In this document: positions 42,528 through 50,991 of the stretch, piece by piece
Layout of the letters: every line of letters begins with the position of its first letter
Position numbering within the stretch: position 1 is the stretch's first letter
Source of the DNA: Paenibacillus durus
GTDB taxonomy: Bacteria > Bacillota > Bacilli > Paenibacillales > Paenibacillaceae
Direction: 5' to 3'
Length of the DNA stretch: 64,000 bases
NCBI RefSeq assembly: GCF_000756615.1
Contig: NZ_CP009288.1
Span: 372,001 to 436,000 of the forward strand
Translations under genes and position numbers: made by a program
Notes under the pieces: model-generated
Databases searched by the model: none
What the model was told of the DNA's origin: nothing
The model's input: only the letters and a program-made list of their open reading frames with translations

Positions 42528-44246
42528 CTACACGGAGATCAACCGACGGGAAGAACCCACCGGGAAGAACCCGCCGATCGGGCGCCAGTTATCGTTGATC
42601 CCGGACCAGTCCGTGCCCTCAACCCACCAACTGGTGTAGACCCGACCGTCGTTGCCCACGACGAAGAGATCGAGGATGTCTGGCCTCCGCGACACTGCCC
42701 TCACAGGAGCGCCCACCGGGAAGAACCCACCGATCGAGCGCCAGTTATCGTTGATCCCGGACCAGTCCATGCCTTCAACCCACCAACTGGTGTAGACCCG
42801 ACCGTCGTTGCCCACGACGAAGAGGTCGAGGATGCCTGACCTCCGCGCCACCGCGCTCACAGGAGCGCCCACTGGGAAGAACCCACCGATCGAGCGCCAG
42901 TTATCGTTGATCCCGGACCAGTCCGTGCCTTCAACCCACCAACTGGTGTAGACCCGACCGTCGTTGCCCACGACGAAGAGGTCGAGGATGCCTGACCTCC
43001 GCGCCACCGCGCTCACAGGAGCGCCTACCGGGAAGAACCCACCGATCGAGCGCCAGTTATCGTTGATCCCGGACCAGTCTGCACCCTCAACCCACCAACT
43101 GGTGTAGACCCGACCGTCGTTGCCCGTGACGAAGAGGTCGAGGATGTTTGGCCTCCGCGCCACCGCGCTCACAGGAGCGCCCACCGGGAAGAACCCACCG
43201 ATCGGGCGCCAGTTATCGTTGATCCCGGACCAGTCCGTGCCTTCAACCCACCAACTGGTGTAGACCCGACCGTCGTTGCCCGTGACGAAGAGGTCGAGGA
43301 TGCCTGGCCTCCGCGCCACCGCGCTCACAGGAGCGCCCACCGGGAAGAACCCACCGATCGAGCGCCAGTTATCGTTGATCCCGGACCAGTCCGTGCCTTC
43401 AACCCACCAACTGGTGTAGACCCGACCGTCGTTGCCCACGACGAAGAGGTCGAGGATGCCTGGCCTCCGCGCCACTGTGCTTACAGGAGCGCCCACCGGG
43501 AAGAACCCACCGATCGAGCGCCAGTTATCGTTGATCCCGGACCAGTCACTACCCTCGTGCCACCAACTGGTATAGACCCGACCATCATTACCCATTACGA
43601 AAAGATCTAAGTGCCCTGTCGACCGAGCAATAGCGGTTGGACTCCATGCCGGTTGCCAAACAGCCTGAGAGAGACTGATTTCGGTAACCGAGTTCCCACT
43701 GATGCGCAAGCCGGTGTAGATGGTGTTGTCTGCGTAGGTATCTTCCGGAATGATTCGCCGGGCATTGGTCGTACTAACCAGGGTGTAGTCGCCATCCGGC
43801 ACTCCATCCAGTACGATGAATTGGCAGGCGAGCGATTTATTGTAAAGATCCGCCCACCCGGCTGAGATTCCCTGATTGGTGTTACAGTCTCTGAACCTGG
43901 CCTGAGCTGGCCCCCAAGCACTCCTGTGCTCAACGTCGATCAAACAGAAGGCCTGTTTGTAGCCGCTTGTCACCTGGTTGCCCCATCGATCCAGCAGGAT
44001 GAATTCGTTGAAATCTTTCAGGTGATAGTGACCGTGAGCGCCGGAGTATACGAACCATTCGGGGTGGTCCGCAGGTGCTCCAACCACAAGGTCTGCATCA
44101 CCAATGTTGTGTGACAGAAAGTCGAAGCGCATGACCCTGTGGGTTCCGGGTGTTACACAACCGTCCTGAATACTGTGATCATTCACGGCAAATGTCTCCG
44201 TATGAATCGAGAAATTCCTTACAATTGGAACAAGATTGGCGCCCAT
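42528..44246 (-). CDS. Lysyl-oxidase-domain protein with seven 52-residue lectin-like repeats
   Basis: A 572-residue fusion. Residues 1-200 are a lysyl-oxidase domain: copper-site HGHYH (H71, H73, H75), the quinone-cofactor Lys in SGYKQAFC (K97), the partner Tyr in WADLYNKSLACQF (Y135) and Cys at 30, 101, 121, 141. Lysyl oxidases oxidise peptidyl lysine to aldehyde, cross-linking proteins. Residues 208-572 are seven copies of a 52-residue unit (ILDLFVVGNDGRVYTSWW, then DWSGINDNWRSIGGFFPVG), probably one seven-bladed propeller like PLL-type sugar-binding proteins. No signal peptide or anchor is seen, odd for an enzyme of this class. AAAGGAGG precedes the ATG. Flanks are AT-rich with an IS remnant, suggesting transfer. 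Confidence 0.85.
   Translation of the reverse strand: MGANLVPIVRNFSIHTETFAVNDHSIQDGCVTPGTHRVMRFDFLSHNIGDADLVVGAPADHPEWFVYSGAHGHYHLKDFNEFILLDRWGNQVTSGYKQAFCLIDVEHRSAWGPAQARFRDCNTNQGISAGWADLYNKSLACQFIVLDGVPDGDYTLVSTTNARRIIPEDTYADNTIYTGLRISGNSVTEISLSQAVWQPAWSPTAIARSTGHLDLFVMGNDGRVYTSWWHEGSDWSGINDNWRSIGGFFPVGAPVSTVARRPGILDLFVVGNDGRVYTSWWVEGTDWSGINDNWRSIGGFFPVGAPVSAVARRPGILDLFVTGNDGRVYTSWWVEGTDWSGINDNWRPIGGFFPVGAPVSAVARRPNILDLFVTGNDGRVYTSWWVEGADWSGINDNWRSIGGFFPVGAPVSAVARRSGILDLFVVGNDGRVYTSWWVEGTDWSGINDNWRSIGGFFPVGAPVSAVARRSGILDLFVVGNDGRVYTSWWVEGMDWSGINDNWRSIGGFFPVGAPVRAVSRRPDILDLFVVGNDGRVYTSWWVEGTDWSGINDNWRPIGGFFPVGSSRRLISV
42536..43627. repeat. Tandem 156-bp repeats, seven copies
   Basis: The repeat half of the lysyl-oxidase fusion is seven tandem units of 156 bp (52 codons), nearly identical in DNA; the most divergent is the one nearest the enzyme domain (rightmost). 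Identity at silent positions points to recent expansion or gene conversion. Boundaries are set by codon phase and are approximate. The repeat is coding, not a CRISPR array. Confidence 0.85.
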
Positions 44247-45177
44247 ACTGTATCCTCCTTTTGCCTAATAAAATGATTGTCTAACATTGATTCTACTGGT
44301 GTGCAGCCCATAACCGTCTCAATCCAGCCAGGGAAGGATCGGTCACGGTAATAGCCTAACGGCCGTGTAGCTGATCAGACGTCTTTCGGACCGTGGTTCA
44401 AATGGTAATTACCCTAACACTTTCATTGAGCTGGAAACGAAAATTCCTTCCGCAAGTATTTTCACCGACCAAAAACCGATTTATGTAACACTAATTCCCT
44501 CAAATTTCTAATCACGGTGTTTGTTCTAAAGTACTGTGCTAATTCTGAAGGTCTTTTCTGTTTATAAAGGTATGCTTTTCAAAACGAAGCAGCACGTAAT
44601 CTAGACTAACGCGAGCTCGCGCAACTCTTCCATTCGACCCAATAGCTGCGGTATGCGAATGTCCGAAGAAAATAAAGCTGTAGACCGAATCGGGACGGGC
44701 AGATATGTTGAATGACAGAGATGTAATTCAAGAGGTTACATGTAAAAAAGACTTCAAAATATAATTCGAAGTCTTTTTTAGCTGCAACACATGGCATATC
44801 GAATTGTGCGGATCTATTAAACCAACCAAAACTGTTATAAAGTGGATTAATGATCTTGCAAAGACTTACAATGCCTAACCGAGGTGAACGCTAGTGGAGT
44901 TTGTAACAATCGGCAGAGCAGTGCATTCTGGATATCGTCTCACTTTCGCATCATAAAAATAACACAATCAACATTGTTTAATTTGGCAAATGTGATGATG
45001 CTGCCATTTTTGTTTAATTCATCTATTTTTTTGTTAAAATAGTATAAATGAGTAACCTTTGAGCTTATATTTTCTTTATAAACTTTCCGTTTGGGTATAT
45101 TTTAATATGGTTACTTCTTCTGGTGTCTGCAAAGTGAGAGCATTAACCATGAAGCGGTGCGGTGCACGTTGAAAACG
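44247..45177. other. AT-rich decayed intergenic region
   Basis: About 930 bases with no convincing gene. It contains the promoter of the lysyl-oxidase gene (not resolved), a clear terminator-like hairpin (listed separately) and small frames that resemble nothing. Together with the transposase remnant that follows, it looks like a degraded mobile or acquired segment. Confidence 0.45.
44745..44778. terminator. Hairpin with A-run and T-run
   Basis: aaaaagacttc (44745-44755) pairs perfectly with gaagtcttttt (44768-44778). No intact gene ends next to it, so it may belong to a lost gene. Confidence 0.65.
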
Positions 45178-45326
45178 ATGTACAATTGGGAAGATGAAAT
45201 CGTGAACTACCATCACTGCCGATGGACCAATGCAACTGTGGAAGGACGACATAATTGCATCAAAGCGTATCAAGTCGACACTATTTTACACGCAATCGTC
45301 GATGTTACAAAATCGGTATTCTAGAA
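45178..45326 (+). pseudogene. ISL3-like transposase, C-terminal remnant with frameshift
   Basis: The frame from 45178 reads NWEDEIVNYHHCRWTNATVE then GRHNCIKAYQ, the C-terminal catalytic end of ISL3-family DDE transposases (W...EI.NY...TNA.VEG.N..IK). It then runs out of phase; the -1 frame from about 45273 continues with RHYFTRNRRCYKIGIL, the expected tail. Only this end survives; no terminal inverted repeats or full gene are seen. It marks past insertion between the lysyl-oxidase and NAD(P)-binding genes. Confidence 0.65.
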
Positions 45327-45342
45327 AGTAGGGGAAAAGGAT

Positions 45343-45975
45343 ATGAAAACGGTGCTGTTCGGCACATCGGGAACGATCGGGCGCGCAATTCTGGAGGAAG
45401 CGCTGAAGCGGGGGCATGAAGTGACGGCCCAGTTTCAGCACCCGGAGGCAATAGAGATTCAGCATGGAGGTCTGCTTACGCTGCCCATCGACCTGCTTAG
45501 ACCGGAAGAGGTGGCCCAGGCAACTAAAGGCTGCGAGGCTGTTATTAGCGCTTACGAGCCTGAGTTCGGCGCGGAGGGCGAGCTGCTGGAAGTTGCCCGT
45601 TCGCTCGTGGAAGGACTGAAGACTGCCGGGGTTAACCGGCTGATTATAGTCGGCGGAGCGGGAAGCCTGAAGACGGATTCGGGCGACCGGCTGATGGATA
45701 CGCCGGAGTTCCCGGAGGAGGTAAAGCCGCTTGCGGCGGCTCATGCCGATGCCTATGAAATCTATGCGCACTCCGGCCTGGATTATACATATGCCAGTCC
45801 TGCCGCGATTATCTCGCCGGGGCGGCGTACGGGACAGTTCCGTATCGGATTGGACCGGCTGGTTGTAGACGAGAACGGAAGAAGCGAGATCAGCGTGGAG
45901 GATTACGCTGCTGCGGTGATTGATGAACTGGAGGAAGGCAACTTCATCAAGGCGCGGTTCACGGTGGGATATTGA
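45343..45975 (+). CDS. NAD(P)H-binding atypical SDR protein
   Basis: A 210-residue protein of the NmrA/YwnB-like atypical short-chain dehydrogenase group. The N-terminal nucleotide loop is FGTSGTIGRAILEEALKRGH; RLIIVGGAGSL and YTYASPAAIISPGRRTGQF are the other group motifs. The classical YxxxK pair is not clear, so it may be a redox sensor or a reductase with an unknown substrate. ATG at 45343 follows AGTAGGGGAAAAGGAT. The next gene, nnr, begins 34 bases later and repairs damaged NAD(P)H, so a shared nicotinamide theme is possible. Confidence 0.85.
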   Translation: MKTVLFGTSGTIGRAILEEALKRGHEVTAQFQHPEAIEIQHGGLLTLPIDLLRPEEVAQATKGCEAVISAYEPEFGAEGELLEVARSLVEGLKTAGVNRLIIVGGAGSLKTDSGDRLMDTPEFPEEVKPLAAAHADAYEIYAHSGLDYTYASPAAIISPGRRTGQFRIGLDRLVVDENGRSEISVEDYAAAVIDELEEGNFIKARFTVGY

Positions 45976-46009
45976 CGCGGCCCGTGAAATAAAGAAAGGG
46001 GAACAAGGG

Positions 46010-47773
46010 ATGCATATAGTTACGGCGGAGGAAATGCGGCGGCTGGACCGCATCACAATTGAACGGCTGGGCATTCCTGCGGTTGCCCTGATGGAAAATG
46101 CCGGGCGCGCCATCGCGGAGGAGATTATTGCTCTGTGCCGGCGGCGCGGAGTGGGCCGCGCGCCGCTGCCAGCCCGGGCGGCGCGGGATGGCGGCGCGCC
46201 GCATAGTGCCGGAGCGTGGGCGGCGGGCGCAGCCCACGAAGAAGCGGCCGCGCCGGGAGCAGGCGCGGCATGGAATACCGCCGCGGGGCGTGCGCTGCGC
46301 GGCGGCAACCCCAGCGGCGGCGCGCTAGCGGGCGCGCCGAAGCTTCACATCAGCGGGGACGCCGCGCTGATGGCGGAGCATGCCGAAGACGAGCACTGGC
46401 TCGTGCTCGTCGGCAAGGGCAACAACGGCGGCGACGGACTGGTTGCCGCCCGGTACTTGCGCGAGGCGGGCATCGCCGTCTCGCTGCTGTACGCGGTCCC
46501 GCCGGAGTCGCTGACCGGCGAGGCCGCCCTGCAGCGCGATGCCGCTGCAGCAATGGGTCTGCCTGCCGCCGTACATGGCGGCGGCAGTCCCGGCTTTGCC
46601 GGGTACAGCGGCGTCCTGGATGCGCTGCTGGGAACGGGCGCAGCGGGCGCGCCGCGCGGCGCCTACGCGGAGCTGATTGCCGCAGTGAACGGCAGCGGCA
46701 AGCCGGTCGTGTCCGCTGACATTCCAAGCGGACTGAACGCGGACACAGGCGAGACGCATGAGCCGTGCATTCAGGCGTCGCTTACGGTCTGTCTCGCCTT
46801 TCTCAAGCGCGGCCTGCTCCAGTATCCCGGTTCGGGCGCAGCGGGCCGCATCGTTGTCCGGTCGATCGGCATCCCGGCCGGACTCGCCCGGGAAGAGGGC
46901 TTGTCCGCCTACTGGCTTACGCCAGCTGTGCTGGAAGGCGTGCTGGGCGTCGATGTCTCGCGCCGGCGCGTGCCTGACGGGCATAAAGGCACCTACGGCC
47001 ATGTGCTGGTGGCCGCCGGGTCCTTGCGCATGAGCGGCGCCGGTCTGATCGCAGCCCGCGCCTCGCTGCGGGCGGGCTGCGGGCTTGCGACCTGGGCGGT
47101 GCCGGGCAAGCTGCTGCCTCTTCTCGTAGGCGCGGCTCCCGAACTGATGCTGGCGGACGCCGGCGGTCAAGCGGACGGAACCTGGAATGCCGAGGCGGCG
47201 GAAGAGGTGCTGAATCTTGCCGAGAAGAAGGATGTGCTGGCCGTCGGCCCGGGAATCGGGCGGTTCCAAGAGGACAAGGAATGGCTCAAAAGAATTTGGG
47301 AAGGCGCGGAATGTCCGCTTGTCGTGGATGCCGACGCGCTGAACATTCTGGCGGAGTGTGACTACAGGTCATGGAAGAGCCGCCGGGAGCCTGTAATTCT
47401 GACGCCGCATCCCGGCGAAATGGCCCGGCTGGCTGGTGTGAGCACGATGGAAATTCAGCGTGACCGGATCGGACTGGCGCTAAGCTATGCCCGGGAGCGC
47501 GGTGTGATCCTTGTGCTTAAAGGAGCGCATACGGTAATTGCCTCGCCGGATGGCCGGATTTTTGTCAACACGACCGGACATCCGGGGATGGCCACCGGCG
47601 GCGCAGGCGACTGCCTGACCGGTATCATCGCCGGTCTGCTGGCGCAGGGGCTGGAGGGTGTCCAGGCTGCGGCGTTCGGGGTCTATTTGCATGGACTGGC
47701 CGGCGAAAAGGCGGCTCTTCTCCGGGACGATCCGGCGTCGGTTATCGCTTCGGACATTATCGAGGCGCTCTGA
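46010..47773 (+). CDS. nnr: Bifunctional NAD(P)HX epimerase/dehydratase
   Basis: A 587-residue repair enzyme. The N-terminal YjeF_N domain epimerises hydrated NAD(P)H (start VTAEEMRRLDRITIERLG, GKGNNGGDGLVAARYL); the C-terminal carbohydrate-kinase-like domain dehydrates it (GHKGTYGHVLVAAGSLRMSG, DADALNIL, TPHPGEMARL, GHPGMATGGAGDCLTGII). ATG at 46010 is chosen from the family start and AAAGGGGAACAAGGG. Odd: about 75 residues of Ala/Gly/Arg-rich, low-complexity sequence (about residues 45-120) interrupt the epimerase domain between its first helix and the GKGNNGGDG loop, where other members have a short loop. The reading frame is intact. Confidence 0.93.
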   Translation: MHIVTAEEMRRLDRITIERLGIPAVALMENAGRAIAEEIIALCRRRGVGRAPLPARAARDGGAPHSAGAWAAGAAHEEAAAPGAGAAWNTAAGRALRGGNPSGGALAGAPKLHISGDAALMAEHAEDEHWLVLVGKGNNGGDGLVAARYLREAGIAVSLLYAVPPESLTGEAALQRDAAAAMGLPAAVHGGGSPGFAGYSGVLDALLGTGAAGAPRGAYAELIAAVNGSGKPVVSADIPSGLNADTGETHEPCIQASLTVCLAFLKRGLLQYPGSGAAGRIVVRSIGIPAGLAREEGLSAYWLTPAVLEGVLGVDVSRRRVPDGHKGTYGHVLVAAGSLRMSGAGLIAARASLRAGCGLATWAVPGKLLPLLVGAAPELMLADAGGQADGTWNAEAAEEVLNLAEKKDVLAVGPGIGRFQEDKEWLKRIWEGAECPLVVDADALNILAECDYRSWKSRREPVILTPHPGEMARLAGVSTMEIQRDRIGLALSYARERGVILVLKGAHTVIASPDGRIFVNTTGHPGMATGGAGDCLTGIIAGLLAQGLEGVQAAAFGVYLHGLAGEKAALLRDDPASVIASDIIEAL

Positions 47774-47775
47774 CT

Positions 47776-48219
47776 TTAGAGCAGCAGGCAGAGCAGCGGA
47801 ACGAACAGGGCGAACATGGGAAGCAGCTCTGGAATGTGTTCACCGGCTAACTGGTTCAAGCGGAACAGGAGCAGTACCGCTATTCCGGTGGACGCGTTGG
47901 CTGCCCATCCGCTTCCCTGGTCGTGAGCGAGCCACAGGCCTGCGCCGAACCCGGCAAGGACATATATGATCAAGAGGAAGGCTCTTGACCTGGTTCCCGT
48001 CAGTCTAAGCAGTCCGTCAGCCAGCAGCGAGACGGTAAGAGCATAGGAGTATACATTGTATGCCGGCGAAGCCAGCCAGCCTGCGGCAGCATCAGGCGCG
48101 GCCAGTGAGATCAGGCCCAGCAGCGTGAAGGTCAATCCGGCAGCGGACAGCTTGCTCAGCGCATACATGCCCGCCGTCAGGCGGACGGACGGGAAATTCT
48201 CGGAGTGGTTAGGTTTCAT
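47776..48219 (-). CDS. Small four-helix membrane protein
   Basis: A 147-residue protein with four hydrophobic stretches (LSAAGLTFTLLGLISLAA, VYSYALTVSLLADGLL, AFLLIIYVLAGFGAGLWLA, MFALFVPLLCLLL). I do not recognise a family. ATG at 48219 is chosen because AAAGGAG lies eight bases upstream; a longer frame to 48480 has no support. It is convergent with nnr, whose stop is two bases away, and no terminator hairpin is seen between them. Confidence 0.65.
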   Translation of the reverse strand: MKPNHSENFPSVRLTAGMYALSKLSAAGLTFTLLGLISLAAPDAAAGWLASPAYNVYSYALTVSLLADGLLRLTGTRSRAFLLIIYVLAGFGAGLWLAHDQGSGWAANASTGIAVLLLFRLNQLAGEHIPELLPMFALFVPLLCLLL

Positions 48220-48309
48220 ATACCGACTCTCCTTTGGCGAAATAGGCTGTAGGTCTGCGTCTATATAAAGACGGCGCAGCGGTTTCTTCTGGAAATATAA
48301 GAATTTATA

Positions 48310-48351
48310 GAGAAACGGTACCGTCCCTAACAGGACAGCGAAGCCGTTTCT
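48310..48351. other. Hairpin with an alternative partner upstream
   Basis: agaaacgg (48311-48318) pairs with ccgtttct (48344-48351), enclosing gtcc/ggac. A copy of gtttcttct at 48282-48290 repeats the right arm (48346-48354) and could pair with the same left arm through six bases. It lies between divergent genes. Function unknown. Confidence 0.4.
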
Positions 48352-48446
48352 TCTTGGGTGGTATATTTCTATGCGTAGGCCCAGGGAAGGGTGACCGCCT
48401 GAACGTCGGATCGCCTGGCAACCAGCGGTAACAGAGGGGGAGCCGC

Positions 48447-49172
48447 ATGACGGCATTCGATTATTGGAAAGACCTTTCATATTTAAAAAATGGCTCGGCG
48501 GTCCAGCGGGAGGTACATGCCCTGCTCGAAGATTTAAAGCTGATGGCTACCCTCGCGGATTGGGACCCCGTTCTGGCCGGGACGGTCCCGCTGGGGCTGC
48601 AGGTGCAGGGCAGCGATCTCGATATTTTATGCGAAGTGCATGATATTGGCACATTTCGTGGCGCCGTTGAACGCTGCTACGGCGGGACGGCGGACTATCG
48701 CTGCTCCAGCCGGGAGGTTAACGGAAAGCCGCGCGTCGTTGCGCGTTTTACGGCAGGGAAGTGGCCTGTGGAGATCTTTGGACAGCCGGTACCGGTAAGC
48801 AGGCAGAACGGCTATATTCATATGGTTGTCGAAGCCCGGATTCTAGACATATTGGGCGAGGGCTTTCGGGAACGGGTGCGGCTGCTGAAAGCGGATGGGA
48901 TCAAGACGGAGCCTGCCTTCGCGCAGCTTCTGGCACTGGAAGGCGATCCTTATGAAGCGCTGCTTCAGCTTGAACGGCTGGATGAACCGGCGCTTGATGC
49001 GCTGTGCCGGAAGTCCTGGTCAAAACGGCAGTGCATAGAAATGAAAACGGAAATGAAAATTCATGACAATGATGATAAAAGTGTAGGAGGTGACGGCATA
49101 CGTGGGAATGATGATCCGCAAGGCGGTGCAAGAGGATGCTCCGGCCCTGGCCGGGCTGATGGAGCAGCTTGA
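48447..49172 (+). CDS. DUF4269-type nucleotidyltransferase-like protein
   Basis: A 241-residue protein. The first 190 residues match DUF4269: DPVLAGTVPLGLQVQGSDLD (a nucleotidyltransferase-like G-S-x-x-D loop with a nearby acidic residue), VVARFTAGKWPVEIFGQPVPV and QNGYIHMVVEARIL. Substrate and activity are unknown. The last 45 or so residues (KTEMKIHDNDDKSVGG onward) are polar, unlike the family, and read 70 bases into the next gene, so the original stop may have been lost. ATG at 48447 has AGAGGGGGAGCC upstream. Confidence 0.8.
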   Translation: MTAFDYWKDLSYLKNGSAVQREVHALLEDLKLMATLADWDPVLAGTVPLGLQVQGSDLDILCEVHDIGTFRGAVERCYGGTADYRCSSREVNGKPRVVARFTAGKWPVEIFGQPVPVSRQNGYIHMVVEARILDILGEGFRERVRLLKADGIKTEPAFAQLLALEGDPYEALLQLERLDEPALDALCRKSWSKRQCIEMKTEMKIHDNDDKSVGGDGIRGNDDPQGGARGCSGPGRADGAA

Positions 49173-49620
49173 CGGCAAATCACATTCTGTGCGGGATCTC
49201 GAGCTTCGGCTGGATTTTATTCGGATGAGTCCGATTGAAGAGCTTTTTGTATGCGAAAGCCCAGCGTCATCGGAGGAGGGCGAGGGATCGGTTTTGCCCG
49301 AACGAGAAACGAATGCCACTGCAAGAAAGGGGGCGCCGCTCCTCCTTGGCTGTCTGGGATTTCGGCTGAGGGAAAATATAGAGGACCTGACCCGTTATGG
49401 GGAAATTTCACTGCTGGTGACGGACAAGGCTGCCCGGAGGCAGGGCGTCGGCAGCAGGCTGATGGCGTTTGCGGAACAAATGGCGGCGGAACGAGGCTGC
49501 AAGGGCACCTGGCTTGTCAGCGGAACCGCCCGGGAAGAGGCACATCGTTTCTACCGGGAGCTGGGCTATGAGATAACAGGCTACCGTTTCGTAAAGCGGG
49601 GAAGGGGAACGGAGAACTGA
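49102..49620 (+). CDS. GNAT-family acetyltransferase (1)
   Basis: An acetyl-CoA-dependent N-acetyltransferase of about 172 residues. It opens MIRKAVQEDAPALAGLMEQL, and the acetyl-CoA motif is LLVTDKAARRQGVGSRLMAF; the final EEAHRFYRELGYEITGYRFVK is typical. A polar insert of about 25 residues (ASSEEGEGSVLPERE...) lies between beta-3 and beta-4. Several starts are possible (GTG 49102, ATG 49108, ATG 49111); AGGAGG at 49085-49090 favours the first. It overlaps the preceding gene by about 70 bases. The substrate is unknown. Confidence 0.86.
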   Translation: MGMMIRKAVQEDAPALAGLMEQLDGKSHSVRDLELRLDFIRMSPIEELFVCESPASSEEGEGSVLPERETNATARKGAPLLLGCLGFRLRENIEDLTRYGEISLLVTDKAARRQGVGSRLMAFAEQMAAERGCKGTWLVSGTAREEAHRFYRELGYEITGYRFVKRGRGTEN

Positions 49621-49651
49621 TTATTTTGCATGGGGAAATTGGGGGAGAATA

Positions 49652-50068
49652 ATGATTTACAGAGAGATGACGAAGGAAGATTACGACGCGGCCTATAGGC
49701 TGTGGGAGAATACCGCAGGCATGGGACTCAGTGCGGCGGATTCGCGGGAGGAGATTGTCCGATTTCTGGAGAGAAACGGCGGTCTCAGCCATGTATGCAT
49801 CGCTCCGGACGGCGGGATTGCCGGTACGGCGCTGTGCGGGCATGATGGACGGCGCGGCTTTTTGTACCATGTGGCCGTAGGCGGCCAGTACCGGGGAAAA
49901 GGCATCGGGCGCAAGCTGGTCGCCCGATGCCTTGAGCGGCTGCGCGCGGAAGGAATTGCCAAATGCCACCTGATGGTCATTGAGAGCAATGCGGACGGGC
50001 AGCGGTTCTGGAGCGGAATCGGCTGGGAGCTCAGGGACAGCATTCTGCTGTACTCGCACAGCACCTGA
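49652..50068 (+). CDS. GNAT-family acetyltransferase (2)
   Basis: A 138-residue N-acetyltransferase: opening IYREMTKEDYDAAYRLWEN, acetyl-CoA loop HVAVGGQYRGKGIGRKLVAR and closing SNADGQRFWSGIGWELRDSI. The GMGLSAADSREEIVRFLERN stretch occurs in the YpeA-like branch. The substrate is unknown. It follows the other GNAT gene by 31 bases in the same direction; GGGGGAGAATA precedes the ATG. Confidence 0.9.
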   Translation: MIYREMTKEDYDAAYRLWENTAGMGLSAADSREEIVRFLERNGGLSHVCIAPDGGIAGTALCGHDGRRGFLYHVAVGGQYRGKGIGRKLVARCLERLRAEGIAKCHLMVIESNADGQRFWSGIGWELRDSILLYSHST

Positions 50069-50287
50069 TGTGCCGGTTCTTTTTTAAGGAATGGGACTGC
50101 TTATTTGGTATTGCGTGGTGTCCGGGGTCCGATGAATAGTCTGCAATCCGTTGTTCGACAAATTTCACAGTTTTTCCAATGTTGAAGTATAATAATTAGG
50201 CAATGATTCTCTTTGCTCTTAAATGAACGAAGCGGCGGGAAACCGAATGCGGCATTGTGAGATTTGGAAGAAAGCGGAGGCTTAAGC

Positions 50288-50991
50288 ATGCGGTTTAAGG
50301 ATGTATTTTCTATTATAGGGCCGGCGATGGTCGGGCCATCGAGTTCCCATACGGCGGGCGCGGCCCGCATTGGTCGGGCGGCCAGACAGCTGCTGGGAGA
50401 AATGCCGCGAAAGGCTGAGGTTGTCTTCTTCGGGTCGTTTGCGGCTACGTATCAGGGACATGGTACGGACCGGGCGATTGCCGGAGGGCTGCTGGGTTAC
50501 TTAACCGACGATCTGCGGCTGCCGGACTCCATCGAAATCGCTGAAAGCAGCGGCATGGAAATTTCGTTCAGACAGGGAACCGGATTATTCCCTCATCCCA
50601 ATACGGTGCGGCTGCAGTTGACCGGAAGCGCCGGGGGGCTGACGCTTACAGGCATATCCATCGGCGGCGGGAATATCGAAATTATCGATATCGACGGATT
50701 CAGCGTCAGACTGTCCGGAATGTATCCGACCGTTCTGATTCATCATATGGATTATCTCGGCGTGCTGGCAAGCGTAACCGATACGATGCGCCGGGGACAG
50801 GTGAAATCGGGCATATGTCTTTGGACCGCAAGAACCGCAGCGGAGCGGCGCTGACCGTGCTGGAGCTGGATGAAGCTCTGTCTCCGGAGCTGCTGCGGGA
50901 GCTTGAAGAACTGCCTGCGGTAAAATCGGTAAAGCTGATCCACCTGGACGAAAGCCTGAAGGATGAGAATGGGGAGGGGCGGAGCTTATGA
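50288..50991 (+). pseudogene. sdaAB: L-serine dehydratase beta subunit, frameshifted
   Basis: Residues 1-170 are a normal SdaAB N-terminal part (DVFSIIGPAMVGPSSSHTAG, FFGSFAATYQGHGTDRAIAG, PHPNTVRLQ, MYPTVLIHHMDYLGVLASVT). At 50801-50806 (gtgaaatcggg) one base appears to be missing: the original frame continues GQVKSGICLWTARTAAERR and stops at 50854, while the next frame from 50806 gives IGHMSLDRKNRSGAALTVLE and the rest of the ACT domain, ending at TGA 50991, which overlaps the sdaAA start. The deletion is in a short A-run, so it may be a sequencing error or a real mutation. If real, the ACT domain is lost. GGAGG precedes the ATG. Confidence 0.85.

Noticed and set aside
42536..43627. Regular repeats that could suggest a CRISPR array
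   Set aside because: Units are 156 bp, contiguous without unique spacers, and code for 52-residue protein repeats in one frame.
44606..44797. 63-codon frame on the minus strand
   Set aside because: It reads through a terminator-like hairpin and has no ribosome site or homology.
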